From positions 15,777,982 to 15,841,981 of the forward strand of contig NC_079431.1 in assembly GCF_026213295.1 (NCBI RefSeq): 64,000 nt of DNA. Reading direction: 5' to 3'. A program made the position numbers and the translations under genes. Below the pieces are notes generated by a model, which was given only the letters and a program-made list of their open reading frames with translations, was not told the origin of the DNA and did no database searches. The DNA is from Gadus chalcogrammus (Eukaryota; Chordata; Actinopteri; Gadiformes; Gadidae). Numbering within the stretch: the first letter of the stretch is position 1; each line of letters starts with the position of its first letter. Shown here piece after piece: positions 37,295 through 48,399 of the stretch.

Positions 37295-39263
37295 ATGTCT
37301 CTGAGTGGGGACGTGTGTCTGGTGACTGGGGCGGTTGGGTTTTTGGGACGGAGGCTGGTCAAGCTGCTGCTGGAGGAGGAGAAGCTAGCGGAGATCCGTC
37401 TGCTGGACCAGCACATCCAGCCTCAACTCCTACAGTCTCTGGAGGGTAAGACATTTTTTTAATTGAATGTGAATTGGAAACCAGCTCATAGCCATAGGTC
37501 TAGATGGAGGAAAGACCTATGGCATTTCAAATTAGATGTGAACAGGAAAGAGACATAGATGCTGGTGAGCTAATTCCTTAAATATCTTGTCTACATAAGG
37601 ATGTTAAACCAATGAAAGGAAGTACAAGGTGTTTTTTTATGTTGTCTAGTCCAAATCCATACACCTAGTAAATTCGTCCTGATGGCTGAAACTTTCTTGC
37701 TTGAATTGTCAATAAATCTTAGTTAAATCAGAGGAAAGAATTAGGCAATAAGCATGTTTTTTAAATTTGTTGTTTGGTTGTTGGCGTATTGTTGTCCCCA
37801 GAGGCCCGGGGTGAGACCCGACTAAGTGTGCTCGAGGGGGACATCAGGGACAGTGACTTCCTGTGCCGGGCGTGCCGGGGCGTGTCCGTGGTCTTCCACA
37901 TTGCATCGCTCATCGATGTCATCGGGGCGTTGGACTACAGCGAGCTGTACACCGTCAACGTAAAAGGTACTGCAGCGTATCAACCGCTCAAGGCTTTCTT
38001 TGGGCCTGATAGTCGCAGATAACTGACGCAATACAGAACTGGATTCCATTCCATTTCTGACAGGGGCCCACAATGACTTCCAGTGTCAAAGAAATGATAG
38101 CAATGGGCCCTTTTCAGTCCCGGAGTGGCTAATCGGGAGGACCGGGACAATTCCCTGTAGGGCAGGCTGACTTTTGGACCCCGCGAGGACCGGTGTTCAA
38201 TTACTATTTTTATTTGTATTTACTTTTGGCCGCGGTATGGGGGCACCCCTAGTGGTAGGAGGCTCACACTGCGCCAGTGCCCACTTGGAGTTGTATTTAG
38301 GTCACGCGATGAGCAAATGCCCCCCCCCCCCCCCCCCCCCCCTCCAAAGGATAATATAACCAAAAGATAACCAATAGGTAATAACAAAAATATATAGGTA
38401 ATAACCAATAAATAATCAATAACCAAGAGATAATAATCGATGATGTGTTCCTAGGCACCCAGCTCCTGTTGGAGGCGTGCGTACGGGAGAACGTTGTCTC
38501 CTTCGTCTACACCAGTAGCATCGAGGTGGCGGGACCCAACCCCGCCGGGGACCCCGTCGTCAACGGCGACGAAGACACGGCCGACGCCTCCACCCTCAAG
38601 TTCGCCTACAGCCGGACCAAGAAGGAGGCGGAGCGCCGGAGCCTGGAGGCCAACGGCGAGCGTCTGCAGAACGGCGGCCGCCTGGCCACCGTCGCACTCC
38701 GGCCCATGTACATCTACGGCGAGGGCTGCCGCTTCTTGCTGGGCCACATGGCCGACGGCATCGCCAACCGCGACGTGCTGTACCGCACCTCGGCGCGCGA
38801 GGCCCGGGTCAACCCCGTGTACGTGGGCAACGCCGCGCTCGCCCACCTCCAGGCGGCGCGCAGCCTCCGCGATGTGGACCGGCGCGCCGTCGCTGCGGGC
38901 AACGTCTACTACGTCTCCGATGACACGCCCCCCGTCAGCTACAGCGACTTCAACCACGCGGTGATGGCGCCGCTTGGCTTCCGCATCCAGGAGAAGCACA
39001 TGCAGCCGTTGTGGCTGCTGCATGTATTTTGCTTCCTGCTGGAGGTGCTGAGGTTCTGTCTGCAGCCCTTTAAGCACATCGCCCCGCCCCTCAACCGGCA
39101 GCTGCTGGTGATGCTCAACACGCCGTTCAGCTTCGGCTACCAGAAGGCCAAGAGAGACCTAGGATACGCCCCCAGGTACACCTGGGAGGAGGCCCGCACA
39201 CGCACCATGGAATGGCTGGCCGACCAGCTGCCCAAGGAGAGGGAGCGGCTCAGGGCCAAGTAG
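37295..39263 (+). CDS. hsd3b1: 3-beta-hydroxysteroid dehydrogenase / delta5-delta4 isomerase, 3 coding exons, 374 aa
   Basis: Oxidises the 3-beta-hydroxyl of delta5-steroids (pregnenolone, DHEA) and isomerises the double bond, using NAD+, in ER and mitochondrial membranes. Exons: 37295-37445, 37802-37966, 38455-39263, with GT-AG sites and phases 1 and 1. The start MSLSGDVCLVTG matches the vertebrate family; an in-frame ATG at 37223 is upstream but would add 24 residues foreign to it. Visible features: NAD-binding GxxGxxG (G12, G15, G18, GAVGFLG), acidic residue of the second strand (LLDQ), catalytic Y157-x3-K161 (YSRTK), and a hydrophobic membrane segment near 298-320 (LWLLHVFCFLLEVLRF). Length equals that of mammalian HSD3B (372-374 aa). 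Exon 3 is strikingly GC-rich. Neighbouring hao2 matches human 1p12. Whether it is the fish hsd3b1 or hsd3b2 copy cannot be decided here. Confidence 0.92.
38320..38342. repeat. Poly-C tract in hsd3b intron 2
   Basis: 23 consecutive C residues, 113 bp upstream of exon 3. The run length is likely unreliable in assembly. Confidence 0.9.
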
Positions 39264-39647
39264 CTCCTCACATGTGGTCAATAATAGAGGGATCCTGGAT
39301 GATGGTCAAGACAAGCCACCGCTTCAGTCTCAAAGGGCTTCAAAGGTTATACGACACCCCTCTATCTTGGAGCCCGCTAAAGGGATCCCCAAACCCCAAG
39401 AGAAGAAAAACTGGGAAGGAACACAGGAGAGGAAGCCAGCCTTCCAGAGTCTGTAAGGAGTGCGATAGTAAATGAATGTGCACACTGTGTGCCACACATA
39501 GTAGACATATTTAAGCAAACAAAGGTTAAAGTATGATTACAATTTTAGAAAGAAATTATTAATGAATTCATAATCAATCATGAATATGGGCTATGTCTTT
39601 ATTCTACATGTCAAAAATCTATTTGTTTCACTGTTTGAATTCAAGCT

Positions 39648-39653
39648 ATTAAA
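39648..39653 (+). terminator. Candidate hsd3b polyadenylation signal
   Basis: ATTAAA about 385 bp after the stop codon, followed by T-rich sequence. Confidence 0.35.
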
Positions 39654-39669
39654 AATGCATAAAATTGTT

Positions 39670-40312
39670 TCTCCTTGCACAATTCTTTATTTTTAGTCTT
39701 GAGAGACTCCCTAAATACGGTAACTTCTGGGAGTTTGCTGCCACCTATGGGTTAAAAAACAGCTGAAGGCACCTCCACACATTTCCAAGTAAACTCGGTT
39801 TGAGGGTTTTTTCAAAGAAAGACAGTTGAAGGTAAGGTCAACGTCTCACAAGATGACTCATCATGTGCACAGACTTTACACATAACCTATCAACCTGGCT
39901 TTACCTGCCTCCATTGAATGCTGAACATTAGAACAAATTAGATGAATTTGCTTCCTTGGATGGATTTTAATGGAATAAATAGCTGTAGTATAAAAAGTGA
40001 CATAGTGCTCTGTAATATATGTCTTATATTATCTTGAGCCAAGCAATCAATTTTAACAGGAACAATTTCAACACTTCGGTCAACAAAGGATGAGGATGTG
40101 GATAATGGTTTATCTTACTGAGAGACGTATGGCGGTAGCCTAGGACTGGTCGATCGGCTGTGTTAGTGGTGACCCCTGTTGGTTAGCTTGGACCATCGCT
40201 GCCAACACATGAGAGACTGAACAGGTAACCAAAGAAACAACAGTTCAGAAAAACACGTGGGAGCAGAGCCGTTAGTGAGAGAGCTGTTACTGCTAGTGTG
40301 CCACACACACGC

Positions 40313-40359
<47 letters not shown>

Positions 40360-41095
40360 TTATAATATTTTACTAATGTGCTTCTAAGATGTATACATTT
40401 TACAAGTACACACATAAGGAAGGCTATTCCAGGACTGTACAAGCAGTTCTGAATCTGTCATAACCACAACAAAGGAGAGTTGGATTTTTTTTGTATTGCA
40501 TATATACAACGTGTTCTGCACATAACTTTATTTAAAACCAAGTGTGTATTTATTAACTTCAATCAATGCAGTAATATACATTTTAGTTATGGAAGACATT
40601 TAGCCAAATTACCCCAACTTTTATTGCAGTGTATCTCTTTATCTAATCTAGTCTCCCAGATGTTAGGGTCTATGACAGGTGAGTCATCTCTGGAGCAAGG
40701 CATCGGAAGGGAAGTACTGCTGGCCCAGACGCTCTGAGCTGGATACTATTGGAGTGCCCTGCTGTCGGGGTGCATCTGGAGAGATGCATTCAGCTGAGCC
40801 AGCAGGGGGGCCACAGAGCTGGTTCTGCTGGGGGTCGGCCGCAAGAAGCCGGGGGAGAGGTAGCTCCGGTCTGGGATACTCTCTGAGGAAACCCTTCCGC
40901 TGCAAGGCAATCTGGTGTAGGCCTACTATCCAAGGGAAGTCATCAAAGAAAATGTTTTATTCAATGTATCCCAACATCCCCAAAGTAAACATGGTGAGCA
41001 AAAAAAAGGGAGGTCTTGCAATATCGGGAGTTGAGCAACCCAATGCTCCCCTAGGTTGGCATCCCGGTCACAACAGGCCAGAATGTGGATGAATC
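39670..41095. other. Intergenic stretch with CA repeat and repeat-like GC island
   Basis: (CA)n lies at 40303-40357. A GC-rich block at 40670-40960 has an interspersed-repeat look but I cannot name its family. No gene seen. Confidence 0.4.
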
Positions 41096-41150
41096 ATTGT
41101 AAGTCGCTTTGGATAAACGCGTCTGCTAAATGCCCTATATTTACATTTAA
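41080..41150. repeat. SINE/MITE tail fragment
   Basis: 'aagtcgctttggataaacgc' followed by 'gtctgctaaatg' is the widespread fish repeat tail. Only the tail is recognisable. Confidence 0.6.
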
Positions 41151-41159
41151 ATATAAGTG

Positions 41160-41770
41160 TGGAAGTGGCAGAGATCGTCGAGGATCGCAGAGTCTCTGCT
41201 TAGACACTGGTAGGCAAGTTAATGACGTGCGGACGGGCTGGCCTTGGTAGAAGCACAAAACCAGGCTACGACAAGGCGAAGGGGAAGGACAGGAGGGCCA
41301 TGATCCAGGAGGAGGTGCGAGTCAGTGAGGAGCCAGCCAGCCAGATAGTTGTAATGCGGTAAGCCTGAACAAGATGGGAGCAAGCGGCGGAGAGAAATGT
41401 GTCATGGCCCGCGCTTTGGAAAGCAGAGCCCCACCGCATCAAGTTCTTGATCTAGATAGATTCTAGACTCTGTATGACACATCTGAGGGAAGGTCGAGTC
41501 CCCAGCATGCACTCGGTGCCAAACACTGGAGCATATCCTGAGCTCGAAAGCCCTTTGGGAGGAGCCATACTGTTGGCGTCATGACCAAGTCCTCGAGGTC
41601 ATTGCCGACATCCTCTGCAGCGGAGTCCACCACTGCAAGCGCGTCCGCCCAGCGAAGAAACTCTCGCTTACATCAGAGCTGTTCAGAAGCCAACAGCAAC
41701 TTCCAGGACCTCGTCCTCCAGTCTGCTATCAACAGCAGAAGACTGTCACCGCACTGAGGCCGGACGAGGT
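41160..41770 (+). mobile_element. Degraded non-LTR retrotransposon (LINE), C-terminal fragment
   Basis: Translated pieces in shifting frames recall a common fish LINE ORF2 C-terminus: GYDKAKGKDRRAMIQEEVR (about 41260-41320), WPALWKAEPHRIKFLI then a stop (about 41404-41453), and CTRCQTLEHIL...YCWRHDQVL (from 41508), the last carrying a zinc-knuckle-like CxxC. At least one stop and one frame shift break it. It is a dead 5'-truncated copy in the + orientation. Confidence 0.7.
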
Positions 41771-41779
41771 GAGGCTCTT

Positions 41780-43046
41780 GGAAGCCTCAAAGCAGGTCAT
41801 TCTCTTGGAAGTACGTCGAGCTGGGGGAGCGGTGCCGCTCGAATGGGTGGCGAGCGGTGAGCCGATCGAAGTAGAGAGCAGAGGGCTTGCTGGCCAGCCC
41901 TCCTGTAGGGCAGTCACCATTCTGGGAATCACAAAAGCAAGCAATTGAAGGGCCACAAAAAACTTGTCAATGAGGCAGCTGAAGTTGCCTTAAGGTGGCG
42001 GTGGATCAGGAGAGGGTAGTCATGGTAGAGGTAGCGCTACCTGGACACAAGCTTAGACTTTATCAATTCTTGCTGGGTCACCTGTGTGAGGGCGTCCGTT
42101 GCAAGAAACAAAGCACCTAATGACCCCAAGACACAACACTGAACATGTGTCCAGGTGCATCACAAGATGTATTCTACAAAACTGTCTTTCAGTAACTATG
42201 ACATTTAATCGCTATGACAACAACAATAATGTATAATGCTCATCATCATACATTTTTTATATAAAGAACAAAGGAAGCAACTTACCCACTTGGGCGACAA
42301 CCAGAAGTCCTTTGACTAAACACTGATCTATTTTATTCTTTGTATGTTTGACAACTGACAACTGTAGAGGAACAGGTGTCTTACATTGGACGCTGTGGAT
42401 AAATACAATTCATAAAAGCAAATAATAGGTGTATTTTTTGGATAAATACGTTATTTAGTCTATAAAACTATAGGTGATAATTTACAAGTAACGTTTATTT
42501 TACAAGGAACATGATTGTAATGGCCTGCACTGCACACAAAAGATTTATATTTGTGCGGTAAAGCAACAACATTTAAATGCACCAGGGCCTAATTCTGACG
42601 GCTCTGGCCTGCAAATAAATCACTTCAGTGGTCCATACTGGTAAACTACATTCATATACCTAAACATTATCGCTAACCGGGACTGAGTTGATCATTAATC
42701 CTGTGAGCAGCAGCCAGTCGGATCTACAGGACAGTGTTTACATGCACAGCGGTACGTGAATATAATGAGGTTGCTTTGGATACCACGACGGTCTGTTTGA
42801 CCGTGTGATGGTGGACCCCCACTTAGGCCCTGCTGCTCAACCGGAACCCGGAGAAAACTAGAAGCCAGCTGCAGTTCTACCCCCTGCAGCGACACAAGCA
42901 GCTGTAGACATAAGCACCACCGTCTCCACCATCAGCCTCCTCTCCGCTCAGAAGACACGACAGCACGGATCTCCACTGGTCGTTAAATCCAAGCGCCTGC
43001 ACGGAAGCATGCTGCCCTGTAGGTGGCAGCACACTCACACATAGGC
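41780..43046. other. Intergenic stretch
   Basis: No gene or named repeat recognised. 42680-43040 is GC-richer but lacks a supported exon. Confidence 0.4.
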
Positions 43047-43054
43047 ATATAGAC

Positions 43055-43551
43055 CATATACATCTTATAGATAGACGGAGCATTGGCTGCTGGGACCATA
43101 GACATCTTTGTCTATGGCTGGGACGCGAGAAATACGGCCGCCATCTTGGAGTGGTCAACCGGGAGCAGCAACAGCAGCAGAAACAGGATGCCGGGCTGTT
43201 GTTCAGCGTATTCCTGCTCAAATCGGCGGACAATCCATAATAGGAATCGGGGGATTACTTTTCACAAGCAAGATTTAACATTACCGTACTATTGGTATAA
43301 TTAGTATTGAATAATAAAACACGCCAAACCATGTGGCCTTTATCATAGCTACACGTATGACAAGAAACCGCATGAAAATCAGTGGTATTCAGTGAGGTAT
43401 GATTAATTAAATGCGCTGACAGTTCATTGCTCCAGCCAAACGGATTACACTGAGTGGAGCGGATGACCACTCCAAGATGGCGGCCCCGCGTCTCGTCAGC
43501 GCCAGTAGGCGGTAGTATTCGATGCTCCGTCTATCATATAAGATGTCTATG
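43055..43551. mobile_element. P-element-like MITE retaining a THAP-like fragment (497 bp)
   Basis: The ends are inverted repeats starting CATA(T/G)ACATCTTATA and continuing GATAGACGGAGCAT on both sides. A second inverted block 'ggccgccatcttggagtggtca' lies further in. Flanks ATATAGAC (43047-43054) and ATATCGAC (43552-43559) form an 8-bp duplication with one mismatch, the size made by P elements. Inside on + (about 43188-43265) a frame begins MPGCCSAYSCSNRRT and continues to RGITFHK, like the start of a THAP zinc finger (CxxxxC then FHK), the DNA-binding domain of P transposases. The frame then fails. Confidence 0.72.
43188..43304 (+). pseudogene. THAP-domain remnant inside the MITE
   Basis: Short frame beginning at an ATG (MPGCC...), with the N-terminal Cys pair and the FHK of a THAP domain. 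It ends at 43304 without the AVPTY-type tail or the remaining zinc ligands, so it cannot fold as a complete domain. It lies between the MITE arms. Confidence 0.55.
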
Positions 43552-43826
43552 ATATCGACAGTCTAGTTTCTGTCTTTTGCAATGGTGCTGGCGGATACGT
43601 TCGGTTAGGCTGAGGTGGAATCTAAAATAAAATATAATTAAAAAAACAAACAAGGTCGGGTCCAAATAAGTCAGAATAGGCCTACAAAAACAGAAGAGAA
43701 AATAGCTGTATCAAATTGCTAAAATATTAGAGACTATAGCCTCATAATCTGCCAATTTAAAATTATTGATTCACCTATTGATAATTATTTCCATTCATAT
43801 TTTAAGGACATGAACAAGATTTGATT

Positions 43827-43831
<5 letters not shown>

Positions 43832-43911
<80 letters not shown>

Positions 43912-43948
43912 GTGTTTGTGAGGGTGTGTGTGAGGGTGTTTGTGTGTG

Positions 43949-44017
<69 letters not shown>

Positions 44018-44036
44018 ATGTGTGTATGTGTGAATG
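43832..44036. repeat. (GT)n microsatellite
   Basis: Two pure GT runs around a central block of four 'gtgagggtgttt'-like units (about 43906-43940). Confidence 0.95.
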
Positions 44037-44039
44037 TGC

Positions 44040-45580
44040 GCCCCTGTCACATGAGAAACACTTCTCTTTCCAGGTTGTAGGTCTTCTGCTCGAGTTTAAA
44101 CCAGTTTTTCACTCTGGTTCAACAGGTTCTTACAACCTTGGGTCATGCCCAGTTCAGCTTTTGCTGACCACCACCATCGCGGCCCCCCATGACGCCCTGA
44201 TTAGCGAGATGTGCTCCAGCCGCACCGGCCCGACCACCTCCGTTGGTCCCGTTCAGCCTGGACAGACACTTCAAAGTGTGGCAGCGGACCCAGCCAGACC
44301 CAGTCCGACCCCATCGCCGGTCAGCCGTCTGGTCCCAGCCAGAGCCAACACCAGGGCTTTGGATTTGGGTTAATTAAGTCTGGTTCTGAAAAGTAGAGTT
44401 TGATGTTTTGAACCATGGTAAGGACTTTGGTTTCGGAGAACCTTGAGGTTTCCACACCTTGGGTTTCAGCTGTGGGTGTCGTGTCGGGCCCGAGCTGGAT
44501 CAATTTAGCTCTTATCTCTCTAAAAGTTTTTTGTTGCTTTTCTGAGTTGTTCCTGCGCAGACCAACAGACATTGAGTTAATGTCTTTGAATGTGAATAGG
44601 AATTAATCACAGTTATGGTCTCAAAGGGCTTTGTTGATGTTTGCAAATCAGCAGCCCATTACAGTCATGGAGGGGTTGGTTTTATACAAAAAGGCTTTGG
44701 TTTAAGGGGAAATTACTTGGCAGAGTTCTACGGTTCCCATGCCGATGAATCAGCGCTTCCTTTTGATGTTACCTCCATCTACTTTCCTCAACGTCTTGCA
44801 CTTTTTAACATGTATTTTCTTGAATGTATATTTAAAGCAGAATGCATTTAATAACATGCTTAAGTATGTTGCAGACCACCTCATTTTATATATATTGTAT
44901 ATATATATATATCATTACACTTCACTGGGTTAACACATTACATAACTTCAACACCTACACAGAATAACTTAGTCTAAGTAGTCTAGGTTAGTACTTAACT
45001 AAGTCTAATCAATGTAGAATTCTACATTACCTTGTATTTTTATCTATACTGTGTATGTACTGCATTGGCCCAACCTATTTGGTCCTAACCTATTTACTAT
45101 TCTTTGTTTTATTTGGACCTAAAATGTTCAAGGCACAAGTTGACTTTTTTTGCTGGTGTTTGTTACTCAGATTTATATGTGCCCTCAATACGGGTGTGAT
45201 AATGTGCCATGACGTCTCCATGGGGTTTAAGACGAAGCAGAGGAATATTTCCCAGCTTGTTGTTTTTCTGTTTCTTGCTGTTTCATTCTCTCCTTTTCTC
45301 TGTCTCTGTCTGTCGCATTTCTTTATCCGTCGTCTCTATCTGTCTGTCTAATATTCACTCTCTCCGTCTTAACCACCAGGGGCTATCCAGTAAGACCACA
45401 CACCCATACACTTGCAAACACAGAGACATACATCACACTCACTTACTCACTCATTTGCATGCTCACTCACTGTTGTTGCACCAAATATACACACACTCTG
45501 AATAACATTTTAAACAAAGAACAGAAGATTATTTTATTAGCACCTTGAACTGGGGTTCTTAAGGGTTTTTAATAACAGGG
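44040..45580. other. Intergenic stretch
   Basis: Open frames at 44040-44373 and 44615-44851 show no family I recognise. The end of the frame at 44415-44606 (LMSLNVN) faintly recalls the start of a LINE endonuclease, too little to call. Confidence 0.35.
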
Positions 45581-45584
45581 GCAG

Positions 45585-45770
45585 GATAGTCAGTTAAAGT
45601 GATACGGGTGTTTGATCCCCAGCCAAAAGCTATTGGGTTCAATTCTTAAACTTCAAAATGCCAGCATGCAGCAATACGCTTCTAAACCCTCTGCTCTCCA
45701 GGGGCAAGTATCTGAATTCACTCTAGGATTTGGTTTGGACAAAAATGCAGTTCTATCACCAAATCTACTG
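45585..45770 (+). mobile_element. Degraded tRNA-derived SINE
   Basis: A promoter-like head 'ggatagtcagttaaagtgat' and a B-box-like 'gggttcaattc' are followed by 'cttctaaaccctctgctctccaggggcaagta'-type body and 'ggatttggtttggacaaaaatgc', a decayed form of the 'gctttggataaaagc' tail. The order matches fish tRNA-derived SINEs. Confidence 0.55.
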
Positions 45771-45945
45771 ACTTAGCTTTTTCCTAGTAATGAGCTGTGG
45801 CAATGTCTGGTAGCCCTCTGCAGCTGTGAAAACATGGGGTCTCCCACCTGCAATTGACTCCCAAAACCACTGTACCTTCATAAGTGAAGCCCTTTAGTAT
45901 CAGATTGAAGTCGCAAGAACAGACCAGAGCTGTTAATACACCCCC

Positions 45946-46170
<225 letters not shown>

Positions 46171-46179
46171 GATGACAAG

Positions 46180-47460
46180 CTAAAGCAACCAGCTGTTTAC
46201 TGTCTGCTGTGTGGAAGGCAGTTGCTTCATCGTTCACTGAATATCTTTGAGCAGTAATTGACCTATGACCTCCTTGGCGCAAAACCAAAGTGGTCTCCTA
46301 CTTTCAGAGTACAGACGGAGAGGGGAGCAAGGGAGGGAGGGGGATAGCCATTCTGAAAAAAAAAGAAGCAGAGAATGTTCTGCTTGCCGGTCGAACTTGG
46401 GTGCATTATGCTGACACTTTCAACCCCCCCCCTCCCATCCTTCCCCCCCTCTCCAACTTGACACAGAGTTAACGACAAGCTCACTAGTTTCTGTTCTCCT
46501 TGAGTGATATTCACCACATCACTCTGCAGACATGAAGAGAATATGCCTCGAGTGCAGCAGCTCTTCTCCATAGGAGTAGGAAGTGGTATTTTCAGAAGGA
46601 CTCAACATGACTGTGCGTTTTATCACTCATGTGTATAATACGTTTGCATCAATCCTAGGCATAAAGCGAAGGCTTTTTCAAGAGCGGCTTCTAAAAGAGA
46701 TGCTCAAAAAAAAATGTATATATATAAGGTTAAAAAAATACGCCACGTGTTGCACGATTGGACAGAGTGGCTAGAGAAATCATAAAGTTAGTAAACATTT
46801 TATTTATTTTTTTACAACTATTTGTATTGTGTTTTTTCAAATACAATACAAAAGACCCAACAAAAAACAAGACAAGGCACATTCATTTTTTTTTTCAAAT
46901 ATGCATACATTAGTGATACATTCTGCTTGTGGTAACTGACTATTTTTCATCACGGCATAAAAGGGAAAGGAAGGAGTATTAGGAATCGTATGTTAGCACA
47001 CTTAACGGTCCCTCAAGGAACCTCTTTCACAAGATGAACGTGTGTTGTGCAAGGGTTATTCATCGAAACCAAGGCCAGTCACTCCTCTGAGGCAGTGCGG
47101 AGAGCTCAGAATAAGCGTTAATGGAGCCATTACAAACATGAAGGCCCTATTTTCTGCTTTGTTTGGACGCGAAAAGGAACCCACGTGGGCCCCGGCCTGG
47201 CCTGTAATCTAGCGAGGCAGAGAACTTTAAACATGCAGTGGTTATCCACTGTTGTTGTGACAGCTTCCCCATGCACCTCGTGGCAACCCTGCCCCCTATA
47301 GGTGCCTTTGCTACGGGCCTCTGAGTGGGCCTCCGACCATGGACACATGGTGGATGTGGATGTTTCCCTGCCTTGGCCCGACATAGCAGAAGACCCAACA
47401 TTGCTTGAATCAGAGGAAATATGCGTGTGAGGCGTGGGTAGCCTGTACACGCAGGACTGT
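46180..47460. other. Intergenic stretch
   Basis: No supported gene. T- and A-rich sequence at 46780-46930 may be the tail of an old retroelement but is not diagnostic. Confidence 0.4.
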
Positions 47461-47465
47461 ATTAT

Positions 47466-47466
47466 G

Positions 47467-47528
<62 letters not shown>
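47466..47528. repeat. (GT)n microsatellite
   Basis: About 60 bp of pure GT. Confidence 0.95.
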
Positions 47529-47531
<3 letters not shown>

Positions 47532-47694
47532 CCATCAAAGTTTGCATCAGCTTTTGAAGTCACTGTGATTTGTGTGTTTTAATGAGAGTGAGACGAGCCT
47601 CATTCGTTCACATGGTGTTGTCCAATTGCAGTCTTGTTGGAGCGGTTTAACTAGATCTATTGTGCTTCATTTTTTTTATAAAACATATTTCCAT

Positions 47695-48150
47695 TGCTGG
47701 TTCCTCCTCCCTGGTTCCTCTTCCTCCCTGGTTCCTCCTCCTCCCTGGGTTCACCTCCTCCCTGGTTCCTCTTCCTCCCTGGGTTCTCCTCCTCCCTGGT
47801 TCCTTCTCCCTGGTTCCTCTTCCTCCCTGGGTTCTCTTCCTCCCTGGCTCCTCCTCCTCCCTGGTTCCACCTCCCTGGGTTCTCCTCCTCCCTGGTTCCT
47901 TCTCCCGGGTTCCTCTTCCTCCCTGGGTTCTCCTCCTCCCGGGTTCCTCTTCCTCCCTGGGTTCTCCTCCTCCCTGGTTCCTCTTCCTCCCTGGGTTCTC
48001 CTCCTCCCTGGTTCCTTCTCCCTGGTTCCTCTTCCTTCCTGGGTTCTCCTCCTCCCTGGTTCCTTCTCCCTGGTCCCTCTTCCTCCCTGGGTTCTCCTCC
48101 TCCCTGGTTCCTCTTCCTCCCTGGTTCCTCTTCCTCCTCTGGCTCTCTAC
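47695..48150. repeat. Pyrimidine-rich minisatellite (ctccctggttcctc-like)
   Basis: Tandem units of about 15 bp, 'tcctccctggttcct' and 'tcctccctgggttc', alternate in a higher-order pattern for 450 bp. One strand is nearly all C/T with GG pairs. Several frames on both strands stay open through it because the unit lacks stops. Confidence 0.9.
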
Positions 48151-48234
48151 AGCAGAGGGAAGCAGCCTCCTGGACATCAGTCTGCTAGCTGGCTGATGAC
48201 CACACACACAGCTTAAGGTGGACCTCCAGCACCA

Positions 48235-48325
48235 TGGCTCTCTTCTGCGCCAGGAAAGCCGGCCAGTCGCCCCGGGAGCCCAGAGCCGCCTTCACCCCCT
48301 CAAACTGATCCAGGTTCCCCTGTTG
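48235..48325 (-). other. Exon-like stretch, unidentified
   Basis: On the minus strand a GC-rich frame reads GNLDQFEGVKAALGSRGDW and continues through FLAQKRAMVLEVHLKL, after an acceptor-like 'gttctacaacag'. The composition looks coding, unlike its surroundings, but I recognise no family and see no partner exons. Confidence 0.2.
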
Positions 48326-48399
48326 TAGAACTCCTACTGCACTCCACTGTCCAGCAATACACACAGCACGCATAGCAAACATAGCACCAGATTAGATAT

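Noticed and set aside
38451..39077. 208-codon minus-strand open frame over hsd3b exon 3
   Set aside because: It is an antisense shadow caused by high GC at third positions; the + frame is the conserved enzyme.
45590..45660. tRNA gene
   Set aside because: The B-box-like motif is degenerate, a cloverleaf cannot be drawn, and a SINE body follows.
47572..48216. 214-codon open frame rich in Ser, Leu and Pro, and its Arg/Glu-rich antisense
   Set aside because: The frame lies on a pyrimidine minisatellite that is open in at least four frames. There is no conserved start or domain.
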